Assembly (NCBI GenBank): GCA_020161395.1
Contig: JAIUOE010000005.1
Coordinates: 62,001-126,000, forward strand
Length of the DNA stretch: 64,000 nt
Source of the DNA: Bacteroidota bacterium
Lineage (GTDB): Bacteria; Bacteroidota; Ignavibacteria; Ignavibacteriales; Ignavibacteriaceae
Direction: 5' to 3'
In this document: positions 17,352 through 26,339 of the stretch, piece after piece
Numbering within the stretch: position 1 is the stretch's first letter
How the letters are laid out: each line of letters starts with the position of its first letter
Notes under the pieces: generated by a model
Told to the model about the DNA's origin: nothing
What the model saw: the letters and a program-made list of their open reading frames with translations, nothing else
Databases searched by the model: none
Program-made: the position numbers and the translations under genes

Positions 17352-19102
17352 TCGACTACCCTTAAAATTGGATATACACAGTAGTTTTTATCAAAATAAG
17401 GTGACTTTTTATAGAAAAACGAAAGTCTTGCATCGGGATCATTCCTGAATTTTTCATCTGATGCAAGTTTTTCTTCGAATTCCTTTTTTAAGCCAGGGTT
17501 GGCTGCGAGCATTTCGAGAGCCACTTTTTCCATAACATAATCCTCGAAATACTCCTTCATTTCAAAAATCTGATTAAAAAATCCCCATGATAGAAAGGAA
17601 TCCTCGGAACGGGGTTCAAGCAGCAGGTTGATAACTTTAAGTGTCCTCTGATCGCAGGAAACAAAAAACGACCCGGAAGGAACCACTTCTTCTGATTTCG
17701 AAAGATCATATCCGGAAGTTACCCTGAAACGCCCCTCATAAGGTGATTTGGCAAATGAAAAATCATTGAATTTTAGCCTCTCAACAAGGAATTTCTTTGG
17801 AGATTTAAGTTGCTCCACCTTGATTCCGTGAAGCTCCAGTATAGTCACAAGTGACGAATACTCGGCGGGAATTATGTAACCCGTCGGAACCCTTATCGAA
17901 TCTGAGGCGACCACATTATCGAACACCGGTATTTCCTTTTCAAATTTCCTGCCGGTATAAACGATTTTTTCAGTGCCGGAGACTGTACTCGTTTCAAGAA
18001 CAGCTTCAATTCCTTTGAATAAAATGCTGCTGCCTGCAGTTTCTGTTGTAGAAAACTTGATTGGAAGCCATTTCGCACCGTTTCCGACGAACTGTTTCAT
18101 GTTGTTGTCAGCTTTGTTATTTTCTTCTCTGATTATTTTACCATTTAATACAAGAAATTTTGCTGTTGCCTCTAGAACTGATTTCGTGGCGAAAACACGA
18201 TCCTTGTATGGTTTCATCATATGAGTTTCAACCAGCAGCGAGATCCTGTTTTGTGCTGCAGTATATCCACCGGAGAATCTGGGAGTTGAAGCCCAGTCGA
18301 GCATCCCCTTCTCAACATTATTGTCCTTAAAATAAACATAAGGAGCCACAAGCCATCCGGCAGACTCAACATTTTCAATAAGAAACGGCAGGAAGACTTT
18401 TTCAGAAAGCTTTGCCAGATTTGGTGCAATATTGCCATGGCGTTCGAGTCCGTAGGTGACAGTATACTGATAGTCGGCTCCGTCGGTTGTATGGTTATCA
18501 ATCGTGAAATCGGGCATCCATGCCGAGAACAATCTCAGCATCGCACGCATTTCCGGAGCATCAGCTTTCATCCAGTCACGATTCAAGTTTATATTTTGAG
18601 CGGTGGTTCGCCATCCCATGTTTGTCGGACCGTTTTGATTTATTCTGTTCCAGGCGGAACTTCTCTCATGGCCGTCCACACTAAATATCGGGATAACCAG
18701 TAAAATCACATTTTCGAACACCTCCTGATGCTTTCCCTCAACAAGCATTTCACGAAGGAACAGCATCGAAGCATCTTTTCCCTCTATCTCACCGGAGTGG
18801 ATACCATTCAGTACCAGCAGCACAGGCTTGCCCGTTTTCTTCGCTGCCTCAGGAGTAAAAGCCTTCTCCTTTGAAACGATAAACACTTTAATTTCCCTTC
18901 CCTGGGGTGATGTGCCTATGGTTTCATACCTGACAGCGTCGCTGGTTGTGGCGAGACGGGTGAAAAACCTGTCTGTTTCTTCATAAGTTGAAGTGGCTTT
19001 AAAGTCAGATTTTTCAAATTCTGTTTTCCAGTCAGCCTGAGAAAACATGGTAGAGGAGAGAATCAAAAGCAATAAGATGATTCTTGAGAAATATTTTGCC
19101 AA
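17348..19102 (-). CDS. Exported M14-family zinc carboxypeptidase
   Basis: This 584-residue metallopeptidase has a signal peptide ending near FSQ (residues 20-22). Zinc ligands are His102 and Glu105 in NGIHSGEIEGKD, with a third His at 204 (DNHTTDG). Arg175 in NLNRDW would bind the C-terminal carboxylate. Glu292 in LLVETHMMK is the likely catalytic base. The C-terminal 250 residues have no domain I recognise. The start is a TTG at 19102; no in-frame ATG precedes the signal peptide. It should trim C-terminal residues from peptides outside the cytosol, and coupling to the VanX-like gene suggests murein peptide or general peptide scavenging. Confidence 0.9.
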   Translation of the reverse strand: MAKYFSRIILLLLILSSTMFSQADWKTEFEKSDFKATSTYEETDRFFTRLATTSDAVRYETIGTSPQGREIKVFIVSKEKAFTPEAAKKTGKPVLLVLNGIHSGEIEGKDASMLFLREMLVEGKHQEVFENVILLVIPIFSVDGHERSSAWNRINQNGPTNMGWRTTAQNINLNRDWMKADAPEMRAMLRLFSAWMPDFTIDNHTTDGADYQYTVTYGLERHGNIAPNLAKLSEKVFLPFLIENVESAGWLVAPYVYFKDNNVEKGMLDWASTPRFSGGYTAAQNRISLLVETHMMKPYKDRVFATKSVLEATAKFLVLNGKIIREENNKADNNMKQFVGNGAKWLPIKFSTTETAGSSILFKGIEAVLETSTVSGTEKIVYTGRKFEKEIPVFDNVVASDSIRVPTGYIIPAEYSSLVTILELHGIKVEQLKSPKKFLVERLKFNDFSFAKSPYEGRFRVTSGYDLSKSEEVVPSGSFFVSCDQRTLKVINLLLEPRSEDSFLSWGFFNQIFEMKEYFEDYVMEKVALEMLAANPGLKKEFEEKLASDEKFRNDPDARLSFFYKKSPYFDKNYCVYPILRVVE

Positions 19103-19203
19103 TTTCGATGATTCCTGGTTAATTTTAAATAAATCAGGTGGATAATTTAATTAAATGAATCGAATAATCAGGCAGCAGAATTGACGAAGTTTTCCGAATT
19201 CCC

Positions 19204-19232
19204 TTGAATTTTATCCCTTATTTAAGTATGTT
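19204..19232 (+). promoter_or_regulatory. Promoter of the TerB-like gene
   Basis: TTGAAT (19204-19209) and TATGTT (19227-19232) are separated by 17 bases, 45 bases before the chosen start codon. The pattern matches other promoters in this window. Confidence 0.55.
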
Positions 19233-19276
19233 AGATGACAGTTTTTCCCGAATAATGGGAGATGGGAGATCGAAAC

Positions 19277-19681
19277 ATGCTTACACAACTTGACAAAAGC
19301 AATTACTTAAAGGGACTGTTAATTGTCGCGAGAATCGACAACAGTTTAATAGACAAGGAAAAAGATATTATTAGAAATGTTGCCACGAAACTTGGATTCA
19401 GCAAAGATTTCTATGAAGAAGTAATCAAAAATTTAATGATAAATGAGAATATAAGCGATAATCCGCTTTCGTTCAGTTCTGCCGCGATTACAGAAGTGTT
19501 CATCGATGAGGCATTGAATCTTGCATTCTCCGATAACGACCTTTCCCGACCCGAGGTGGACTGGTTAAGAAAAACAGCGGAAATGAACGGGATTTCGAAT
19601 CACAGATTTTCGGAAATCCTCACAAATTTTACAATTCTTAAACAAAAAGAGATAGCGTCGAAAGTATCGGCTTCTGCATGA
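19277..19681 (+). CDS. TerB-like helical protein
   Basis: The ATG at 19277 is preferred over the in-frame one at 19262 because GGGAG sits eight bases before it. The 134-residue product is all-helical and acidic. It contains LLIVARIDNSLIDKEKDII near the start and a second similar turn, ALNLAFSDNDLSRPEVDWL. These paired acidic helix-turn-helix units resemble the TerB/DjlA-N fold. Members bind metal or membrane-associated partners, but no function can be given here. No tellurite cluster is nearby. It stands alone with its own promoter. Confidence 0.65.
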   Translation: MLTQLDKSNYLKGLLIVARIDNSLIDKEKDIIRNVATKLGFSKDFYEEVIKNLMINENISDNPLSFSSAAITEVFIDEALNLAFSDNDLSRPEVDWLRKTAEMNGISNHRFSEILTNFTILKQKEIASKVSASA

Positions 19682-19751
19682 ACTGATTCACACTTTTGTG
19701 GTCTTTAGATACTTGAAACAGTTTGAATGAATTCTGAGGCCTGTTAATTTC

Positions 19752-19812
19752 GGCATCAGGGGGGAGTTATGCCTTGATTTACAGTTTCTGTAACAGATCT
19801 GCCGTTCCCCCC
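19752..19812. other. Possible pseudoknotted 3' structure
   Basis: GGCAT (19752-19756) pairs with ATGCC (19769-19773). The loop contains GGGGGGA (19759-19765), which is complementary to TCCCCCC (19806-19812). A third hairpin, TTACAG-TTT-CTGTAA, lies at 19779-19793. Together they could form an H-type pseudoknot. It lies after the TerB-like gene and before the likely start point of the tricorn gene, so it belongs to a 3' end if transcribed. Confidence 0.4.
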
Positions 19813-19839
19813 GTTCAATAACCCTCCATCAAAAAACGG

Positions 19840-19868
19840 TTGAGTTATCAATTTTTTTTGAATAATAT
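19840..19868 (+). promoter_or_regulatory. Promoter of the tricorn protease gene
   Basis: TTGAGT (19840-19845) and TAATAT (19863-19868) are 17 bases apart. A start point near 19875 would leave a leader of about 33 bases before the ATG at 19908. Confidence 0.55.
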
Positions 19869-19907
19869 TCAAATCCATTTTTCCATTAACAAAAACAGCA
19901 AGGTACT

Positions 19908-22900
19908 ATGACTCGAATAATCATGTTTATTTCTCTGCTATTGGCAGTTGTCGAACTGCAGGCACAGGAATCCCGGCTCCTTCGATTTCCAAATATCAAC
20001 GGTGATCAGATTGTTTTTACTTATGCAGGTGATCTGTATGTTGTGAATGCAACCGGCGGTACTGCCCGGAAGATCACCAATCACACGGGAATTGAAATGT
20101 TCGCCAAATACTCCCCGGACGGCAAGCATATAGCTTTCACGGGGCAGTATGATGGAAATACAGAAGTGTATCTGATACCCTCCACAGGTGGCGTCCCAAA
20201 AAGGCTGACTTACACGGCAACCCTTGGCAGAGACGATCTGTCTGACAGAATGGGACCAAACAACATTGTGATGGCTTGGCGTGACAACGAAACCGTAATG
20301 TTCCGCAGCAGATGGACAGAACCAAACGACTGGAAGGGACAGCTCTATTTCGCAAATGTAAAGGGTGGTCTCGCTGAACAGCTTCCCCTCCCAAGAGGCG
20401 GTTTTGGCACATTCTCACCTGATGGAAAAAAACTTGTTTACAACAGAGTCTTCAGGGAGTTCAGAACCTGGAAACGCTATCGTGGCGGACAGGCGGACGA
20501 TCTCTGGATTTATGATTTTGATTCAAAGAAAACCACCAGAGTTCAGGAGAATCCTGCTCAGGACATTTTCCCGATGTGGGCAGGCAACAAAATATATTTC
20601 GCCTCCGACAGAACCGGAACCATGAATCTCTATTCAATCGATCTTGCAACAAAGCAGGAGAAACAGATTACAAATTTTACCGATTTCGATGTAAAATTCC
20701 CCTCGATCGGTGGAAATTACATTGTCTTCGAAAATGCAGGATACATCTATAAACTCGATATTTCAAATGACAAATATTCAAAAGTCGATATCCGGATCAG
20801 TGATGACTTTGCCACAGGCAGAGACGGAATTGTTGATGTAAGCCGTAGTATTGCTTCATTTGAAATTTCACCCGACGGAAACAGGGCTCTTTTAAGCGCC
20901 AGAGGTGATATTTTTACCGTTCCCGCAAAGAACGGCGCCACCAGAAATCTGACCGCCACCTCAGGAATCCATGAACGCTTTCCCAAGTGGTCACCTGACG
21001 GTAAATTCATTGCCTTTATCTCCGACAAAAGTGGAGAGGATGAAATTTATATTACTCCTCAGGACGGTAAAGGTGAGGAAATTCAGATTACCAAAGGCGG
21101 AAATGCTTATAAATTCTCTATTCAATGGTCACCCGACAGTAAAAAACTGATCTTCGCTGACCAGAATTATACATTAAACTATGTTGATATCGACTCAAAG
21201 ACGATTACTCAGGTCGACAAATCGGATGTTTCACCTGTGTTTGCCTACGACTGGTCTCATGACAGCCGTTACATTGCCTACAATAAGGCAGAAGACAATG
21301 TATCATCCAGAATATATATCTATTCGCTTGATGATAAAAAAGCTTCTCCTGTAACCGACGGATTTTTTGATGTCGGGCAGCCTGTTTTCTCAAAAGATGG
21401 CAAATATCTCTTCTTTACATCGGAAAGGACATTCAACCCGACCTATGGCTGGACTGAATGGAACCACATCTATTCTGACATGACAAAGCTGTATCTGATT
21501 ACACTTCAGAATTCGACCAAATCACCATTCGAACCAAAAAGTGATGAAGTCACTGTAAAAGAAGACAAACCCGCTCCTGAGAAGAAGGAAGAGAAAGATA
21601 CCAAAGAGTCGAAAGAGACAAAGGACTCAAAAGAAGGATCGAAGAAGCTCGTTATCGATATTGACGGAATCCTGAACAGGGTGGCAGAAATACCGGCACC
21701 GGCAGGAAGTTACGGGAACCTCTCGACAACTGCTGATAAAATTTTCTACTACAGGAGAGGAGCAAGAGAGGACAAATTCAACCTCTACTCCTATAGCCTG
21801 AAAGACCTTGAAGAGACAAATCTCGGTGAGGTTGCCGGATATGAAATCTCTGCCGACGAGAAAAAGATGCTTGTAAGAGTCGGAAATTCTTATGGAATTA
21901 TACCTCTTCCCTCTGCTCCTGTAAAAATAAAAGATGCCCTGAATCTTTCCGATCTAAAGGTATCACTCGACAGAAAAGCTGAATGGAAACAGATATTCAA
22001 TGAGTCATGGCGCCAGATGCGTGACTTTTTCTATGCGAAAAACATGCATGGTGTCGACTGGGCTGCCGTAAAAAAACAATATGAAGTGCTGCTTCCCTAT
22101 GTAAATCACAGAGTCGACCTGACCTACATCATCGGTGAAATGATCGGTGAACTGAACATCGGGCATGCCTATGTCGGAGGAGGTGACTATCCCAAAGCTG
22201 CAAGAATCGCCCTGGGGCTTCTCGGTGCAAAACTCGAAAAAGATGCCTCCGGATATGTGAAGGTAAAGAAAATCCTTTCAGGACAAAACTGGGACAAAGA
22301 CTTCCGTTCCCCTCTCACAGAAATTGGCGTAAATGTGAAGGAAGGTGATTATATCATCGCCGTGAACGGAAAATCTGTGAAGGATATGGATAACATTTAC
22401 GAATCGCTCGTCGACCGTGCAGGAAAACAGGTGGTACTTACCGTCAATACAACTGCTGACGAAAAAGGTTCGAGAGATGTTACCGTGGTTCCGGTTGCAG
22501 ATGAACAGAATCTTTATTATCTCAACTGGGTTGAAGGAAACATTCAAAAAATTACCAAAGCCACCGACGGAAAAGTCGGCTACATCCACATCCCTGACAT
22601 GGGTGTAAACGGACTGAACTGGTTTGTTAAATATTACTATCCGCAACTAAACAAAGAAGCCCTTATTATTGACGACAGAGGAAACGGCGGCGGAAATGTG
22701 TCTCCTCAAATACTTGAGAGACTCGCCAGAATGCCGGTCATGATGAACTACAGAAGAAATTCCATCAATACATTCAATCCAACCGGAATGCATGTAGGAC
22801 CCAAGATTCTCCTGATGGATGAGTTCTCTGCGTCGGATGGCGACATCTTCCCTTATCGTTTCAGGGCTTCAGGCCTCGGCAAACTTGTTGGGAAAAGATC

Positions 22901-23177
22901 ATGGGGTGGTGTTGTGGGAATTTCCGGTTCACTTCCCTTTGTCGATGGTGGCACTCTGAACAAACCGGAATTTGGTCCTTATGATCTGAAGGAAGCTAAA
23001 TGGATTATGGAGGGGCATGGTGTCGATCCTGATATAGTTGTCGACAACGACCCTGCACTCGAATTTTCAGGAACTGATGAACAGCTCAACAAGGGAATCG
23101 AACTGATACTGAAAGAACTGGAAAAGAATCCGGTTAAAAAGAATCCTGTTCCCGCTTTCCCGGATAAAAGCAAATAA
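19908..23177 (+). CDS. Exported tricorn-type protease (S41 family)
   Basis: This 1089-residue protein has a signal peptide (IIMFISLLLAVVELQAQ). Residues 25-520 are two TolB/WD40-like beta-propellers with repeated SPDGK units. A Lys/Glu-rich linker (about 545-575) follows. The core domain has His714 in KNMHGVDW, a PDZ domain covers about 770-850, and the S41-like catalytic domain has DDRGNGGG and the nucleophile Ser976 in SASDGD. The layout and catalytic pattern match archaeal tricorn, which degrades proteasome or other protease products to short peptides. The signal peptide places this one outside the cytosol, unlike archaeal tricorn. It is monocistronic with a strong terminator after it. Confidence 0.93.
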   Translation: MTRIIMFISLLLAVVELQAQESRLLRFPNINGDQIVFTYAGDLYVVNATGGTARKITNHTGIEMFAKYSPDGKHIAFTGQYDGNTEVYLIPSTGGVPKRLTYTATLGRDDLSDRMGPNNIVMAWRDNETVMFRSRWTEPNDWKGQLYFANVKGGLAEQLPLPRGGFGTFSPDGKKLVYNRVFREFRTWKRYRGGQADDLWIYDFDSKKTTRVQENPAQDIFPMWAGNKIYFASDRTGTMNLYSIDLATKQEKQITNFTDFDVKFPSIGGNYIVFENAGYIYKLDISNDKYSKVDIRISDDFATGRDGIVDVSRSIASFEISPDGNRALLSARGDIFTVPAKNGATRNLTATSGIHERFPKWSPDGKFIAFISDKSGEDEIYITPQDGKGEEIQITKGGNAYKFSIQWSPDSKKLIFADQNYTLNYVDIDSKTITQVDKSDVSPVFAYDWSHDSRYIAYNKAEDNVSSRIYIYSLDDKKASPVTDGFFDVGQPVFSKDGKYLFFTSERTFNPTYGWTEWNHIYSDMTKLYLITLQNSTKSPFEPKSDEVTVKEDKPAPEKKEEKDTKESKETKDSKEGSKKLVIDIDGILNRVAEIPAPAGSYGNLSTTADKIFYYRRGAREDKFNLYSYSLKDLEETNLGEVAGYEISADEKKMLVRVGNSYGIIPLPSAPVKIKDALNLSDLKVSLDRKAEWKQIFNESWRQMRDFFYAKNMHGVDWAAVKKQYEVLLPYVNHRVDLTYIIGEMIGELNIGHAYVGGGDYPKAARIALGLLGAKLEKDASGYVKVKKILSGQNWDKDFRSPLTEIGVNVKEGDYIIAVNGKSVKDMDNIYESLVDRAGKQVVLTVNTTADEKGSRDVTVVPVADEQNLYYLNWVEGNIQKITKATDGKVGYIHIPDMGVNGLNWFVKYYYPQLNKEALIIDDRGNGGGNVSPQILERLARMPVMMNYRRNSINTFNPTGMHVGPKILLMDEFSASDGDIFPYRFRASGLGKLVGKRSWGGVVGISGSLPFVDGGTLNKPEFGPYDLKEAKWIMEGHGVDPDIVVDNDPALEFSGTDEQLNKGIELILKELEKNPVKKNPVPAFPDKSK

Positions 23178-23193
23178 AAGTCGTAACTGAACA

Positions 23194-23234
23194 TAAAAAA
23201 AGGCTGCCTGATCGCCCGGGCAGCCTTTTTTTTA
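23194..23234. terminator. Bidirectional terminator between tricorn and TPR genes
   Basis: GGCTGCC (23202-23208) pairs with GGCAGCC (23219-23225). Seven A precede and eight T follow, so the hairpin works for the converging transcripts on both strands. Confidence 0.92.
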
Positions 23235-23244
23235 ATTAATTACT

Positions 23245-24888
23245 CTACTTTTTATCTGCAGGTACCAGCTTAAGGTTGTCTTTTGCTCCCTGGTTGTTAG
23301 GATCGAGAACCAGAATTTTTTCGTAGGAATCTCTGAAATTTTGTTTCCAGGTATCTTTGAATTCAGGTTTATCCTGACTTTGGAAGTAAAAATAACCCAT
23401 ATAATCATATGCATTAATGAGCTGTGTCTTGAATTTCTCCGGAGTTTTACCTGCGATTGCAATAAAACTGTCAAATACAGGTTTTGCAATTCCAAACTTG
23501 GTGGAGTCAAGAGTCTCTATCTGAGAGAGGCACAATGCTTTGTAAAAATAACCGAGAGCAAAGTCAGCCTTTTGGCTTAACAGGCTGTCGAACGCCACAA
23601 TACCGGCATCGTAATTCTTCCCGAAATAGTAAGCCATTCCAAGGTTGTAATATTCTCTCTGTGCCAGTCCGCGTTCGAGCTGTTCTTTCTTTTTATAACT
23701 CTTTGCAGCAGATTCCCAGTCTTTCTTCTTGAAATAGTATGCTGCAACATCACCAAGAAGAGTTGATTTGGTGGAATCGAGATCGACAGCTTTGATGTAA
23801 TTCAGAACTGCAATCGAGTCGTTCCCGATTTTCTTCTGGTTTTTACCATAAAGTTCGTAATCATACGCTTTGATCTTTGGCTGTTCAACGAATGAGAAAT
23901 ATTTATCGAATGATGCGATTGCATTTGTTGAGTCGCCCGTCATATCGTATGCATAAGCCTGAAGAACCCACATGTCGGCATTCTTTCCATCGCTGGCAAG
24001 AAACTCTTTGGTGGTTGCAACTGTCCCGACATAATCTTTTCCGTTATACTGGATAATGGCAAATCTTCTGAGATTGGGAAGTGTCTTTTCCGACTTTTGC
24101 AGATATTCTTTATAGTTCTGGATTGCCTTTGCATAGTCTTCCATGTCGTAGTTCATTTCTGCAATCTCACGATATGCAGGAGCGTAGTCAGGGTTGAGTT
24201 TCAGTGCATCCTGAAATTTAATTTCGGCAGAACCATATTGCTTGATCAGTCTGTAAACCTGTCCATACCCCACATGTGCGGCAGGCTTATTACTCTGGAT
24301 ATCGAGTGCTGATTTGAAGAATTTAAGTGCATTTGTGCCGTCAGGAATGGTATAATAGATCTTTCCGGCTGCGATCAGGAGATCGTAGTTTTTTGGATCT
24401 TTTGAGAGATTTTTCAGGATGGCATCAATTCCAAGTTCGCAAATATCCTTGTCGGCACCACCAACATAAATGGCATCAGAGAGGTCAATGAGAAATTCGA
24501 CATCATAAATCGTTGTCCCTTTTTTCTCAGTGGAAACTTTTGCGAGTGCCTGCGAAATCAGGTCTTTGGCAAGAGCAAAGTTCTTATCTTTGAATGCGAG
24601 GGTGGCGGCTCCAAGCATGTAGTAAGGATCGCCGGCAGCAGTCGCAGTAAATTTATCCAACACCATTTTTGCGCTGTCATTTCTTGCAATATGCTGGTAG
24701 GCATGTGCTAAAAAATAACCATACTTAATATTGCCAGGTTCTTCAGCCAGCAACTTGTTGTATGTCAGCAGTGCATTTGTGTAGCTTTCGTTTTCCAGAT
24801 ATTTGTGGGCATCTTTAAGATTTTGAGCATTACTTACTGTGAATGCACCAACAACAAAGAGGAGGGAAAGCAAGATTGTCTTTTTCAT
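23245..24888 (-). CDS. Exported tetratricopeptide-repeat protein
   Basis: This 547-residue protein has a signal peptide (ILLSLLFVVGAFTVSNAQ). It is then almost wholly TPR-like helix pairs, for example ALLTYNKLLAEEPGNIKYGY, AEIKFQDALKLNPDYAPAY, IQNYKEYLQKSEKTLPNLRR and VLNYIKAVDLDSTKSTLLG. At least eight repeats are evident. Such proteins act as periplasmic scaffolds. It follows the PstS-like gene by 13 bases in the same operon. In Bacteroidetes this pair normally trails the tonB-exbD-exbB genes, which suggests a role with the energised outer-membrane uptake machinery. Confidence 0.88.
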   Translation of the reverse strand: MKKTILLSLLFVVGAFTVSNAQNLKDAHKYLENESYTNALLTYNKLLAEEPGNIKYGYFLAHAYQHIARNDSAKMVLDKFTATAAGDPYYMLGAATLAFKDKNFALAKDLISQALAKVSTEKKGTTIYDVEFLIDLSDAIYVGGADKDICELGIDAILKNLSKDPKNYDLLIAAGKIYYTIPDGTNALKFFKSALDIQSNKPAAHVGYGQVYRLIKQYGSAEIKFQDALKLNPDYAPAYREIAEMNYDMEDYAKAIQNYKEYLQKSEKTLPNLRRFAIIQYNGKDYVGTVATTKEFLASDGKNADMWVLQAYAYDMTGDSTNAIASFDKYFSFVEQPKIKAYDYELYGKNQKKIGNDSIAVLNYIKAVDLDSTKSTLLGDVAAYYFKKKDWESAAKSYKKKEQLERGLAQREYYNLGMAYYFGKNYDAGIVAFDSLLSQKADFALGYFYKALCLSQIETLDSTKFGIAKPVFDSFIAIAGKTPEKFKTQLINAYDYMGYFYFQSQDKPEFKDTWKQNFRDSYEKILVLDPNNQGAKDNLKLVPADKK

Positions 24889-24901
24889 ATATATTCCGGC
24901 T

Positions 24902-25906
24902 TTACTTGATTTGAATATTTTCGTTTGTTATTTGTAAGATTCTGACGGGCATCCGTGCAGGCACCAGACCAAATCTGAGCACTGTCCGCTGTCCCGGTTC
25001 GCTTGCCACATAGGCGGTAAATCCCTGTCCTAAACCTGCCCTGCCTTCAAAGTTCACTGAAGTGAGACTTCTGACGAGCGGATAGAGGGGTGGTTCTCTT
25101 TCGGTGTTCACAGTGGGATCGTACCTTTGGGCAACATAGTACTGCCACGGACCGACTGCTTTTTGGTCTGATTTAACAGAATCAGCCACTTCGAGATCGA
25201 GAACTTTAACATCTTTTATAAAAGTCGTTTTGTTTGTGTCAGCATCATCGTACACATAAATTGAGCTCAGGAAGCCAATTGCATCTGTATTCGTGGAAAC
25301 ATGACTGATAAGGTCTTTTGGAGTTTTAAGGTCATAAACATTTTTTGCAGTACGGAAATCTTCACCATATCTGGCAGCAAAGAAATTTACTGTTCCGGCG
25401 AGTGAGTTCTCGAAAACCAGAGAAAACGGTTCTTTTGCCAGACCTTCTTTTATCTCGTCAAATTTTGTAACCTTGCCGGTGAAAATTCTCATAAGATCGT
25501 CGTGGGTCAGGACACCAAGCTTGTTATTCTTGTTCACCAGAACTGCAACTCCGTCATAGGCAATTTTTGTGTTGCGTGCAACCACTTCCCTTTTTGCCAT
25601 AATTGCGGCTTCTTTTGCGTTCAACTCCCGGGCAATAAAAATGATCTGGACGGAATCCTGGAGAAGAAGGTCGACCACCTTTGATTCTGGTGCATAAATG
25701 ATGTCGAGAAAAGCATTTGGGTAGAGTGTTTCGAACTGTTTTTCAAGTTCTTCAAAGACAGGTTTGAATGTTTCATCAACGGCGATCTTCTTTTTCCCCA
25801 TCGTGGGTTCATCAGCCTGACCGGTTGAAATTTTATTTTCACAGGAAGTGAAAAGGAAGGCAACTGTTGCCAAAAATAATACTAGAACTCTATTGATCTT
25901 CTTCAT
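24902..25906 (-). CDS. PstS-like substrate-binding lipoprotein
   Basis: This 334-residue lipoprotein has a lipobox LFTSC with Cys22. It has a type 2 periplasmic binding-protein fold of the phosphate-binding class (PBP_like, PF12849): IAVDETFKPVFEELEKQF at the start and DDLMRIFTGKVTKFDEI in the middle, the usual landmark of PstS homologues. No pstC, pstA, pstB or phoU genes are near, so phosphate import is not supported by context. It overlaps the upstream small membrane protein gene by 17 bases and is followed by the TPR gene. A surface or periplasmic binding role linked to TonB complexes is the likelier reading. Confidence 0.86.
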   Translation of the reverse strand: MKKINRVLVLFLATVAFLFTSCENKISTGQADEPTMGKKKIAVDETFKPVFEELEKQFETLYPNAFLDIIYAPESKVVDLLLQDSVQIIFIARELNAKEAAIMAKREVVARNTKIAYDGVAVLVNKNNKLGVLTHDDLMRIFTGKVTKFDEIKEGLAKEPFSLVFENSLAGTVNFFAARYGEDFRTAKNVYDLKTPKDLISHVSTNTDAIGFLSSIYVYDDADTNKTTFIKDVKVLDLEVADSVKSDQKAVGPWQYYVAQRYDPTVNTEREPPLYPLVRSLTSVNFEGRAGLGQGFTAYVASEPGQRTVLRFGLVPARMPVRILQITNENIQIK

Positions 25907-26117
25907 TTGAGTTTTCCTCGCGGCTCTCCATTATCCTCTTATACGATCTGTATATCCTGAAGGTTCCATAGACGACCAGTCCGCCCGAGATAAGATACAG
26001 CTCATAATCCGAGAGATTCTCGAATAACGGGATGTATCCCAAATATACCACAACACCTGCACCAATGTAGAAGAGTGCCATGAACATTTCAAAATATCTG
26101 ATAACTTGTGAAAACAA
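25890..26117 (-). CDS. Small two-helix membrane protein
   Basis: This 75-residue protein has two hydrophobic segments (about 8-28 and 38-57) and a charged C-terminal tail rich in Arg, Ser and Glu. The annotated start is a TTG at 26117, chosen because RYFEMFMALFYIGAG looks like the beginning of the fold. An ATG at 26087 is a shorter alternative. It is the first gene of the operon with the PstS-like lipoprotein, overlapping it by 17 bases. Comparable small membrane proteins precede the PstS/TPR pair in other Bacteroidetes. Function unknown. Confidence 0.7.
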   Translation of the reverse strand: MFSQVIRYFEMFMALFYIGAGVVVYLGYIPLFENLSDYELYLISGGLVVYGTFRIYRSYKRIMESREENSNEEDQ

Positions 26118-26339
26118 TTTCGCGCCGGTTAGTGTTGAAAAGGTACCGTTTAACCTTTAATTTGAAGCGGTATCAAAATTCGTAATTTTTTTAAAGGCAA
26201 ATATTAATATAAGCAGAAGAAAAAAAATAATTTAGATAATAAACTTTTCATGATGCATTTTATAAGGCATTTTTACTTTTTTTCCGGTACAATAACCTTC
26301 CTTTTTTGTATTTTTACACACCCCCTTTATTCATTCATT

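Noticed and set aside
24902-25906. Phosphate ABC transporter locus
   Set aside because: Only a PstS-like binding protein is present; there are no pstC, pstA, pstB or phoU genes, and the neighbours are a TPR protein and a small membrane protein.
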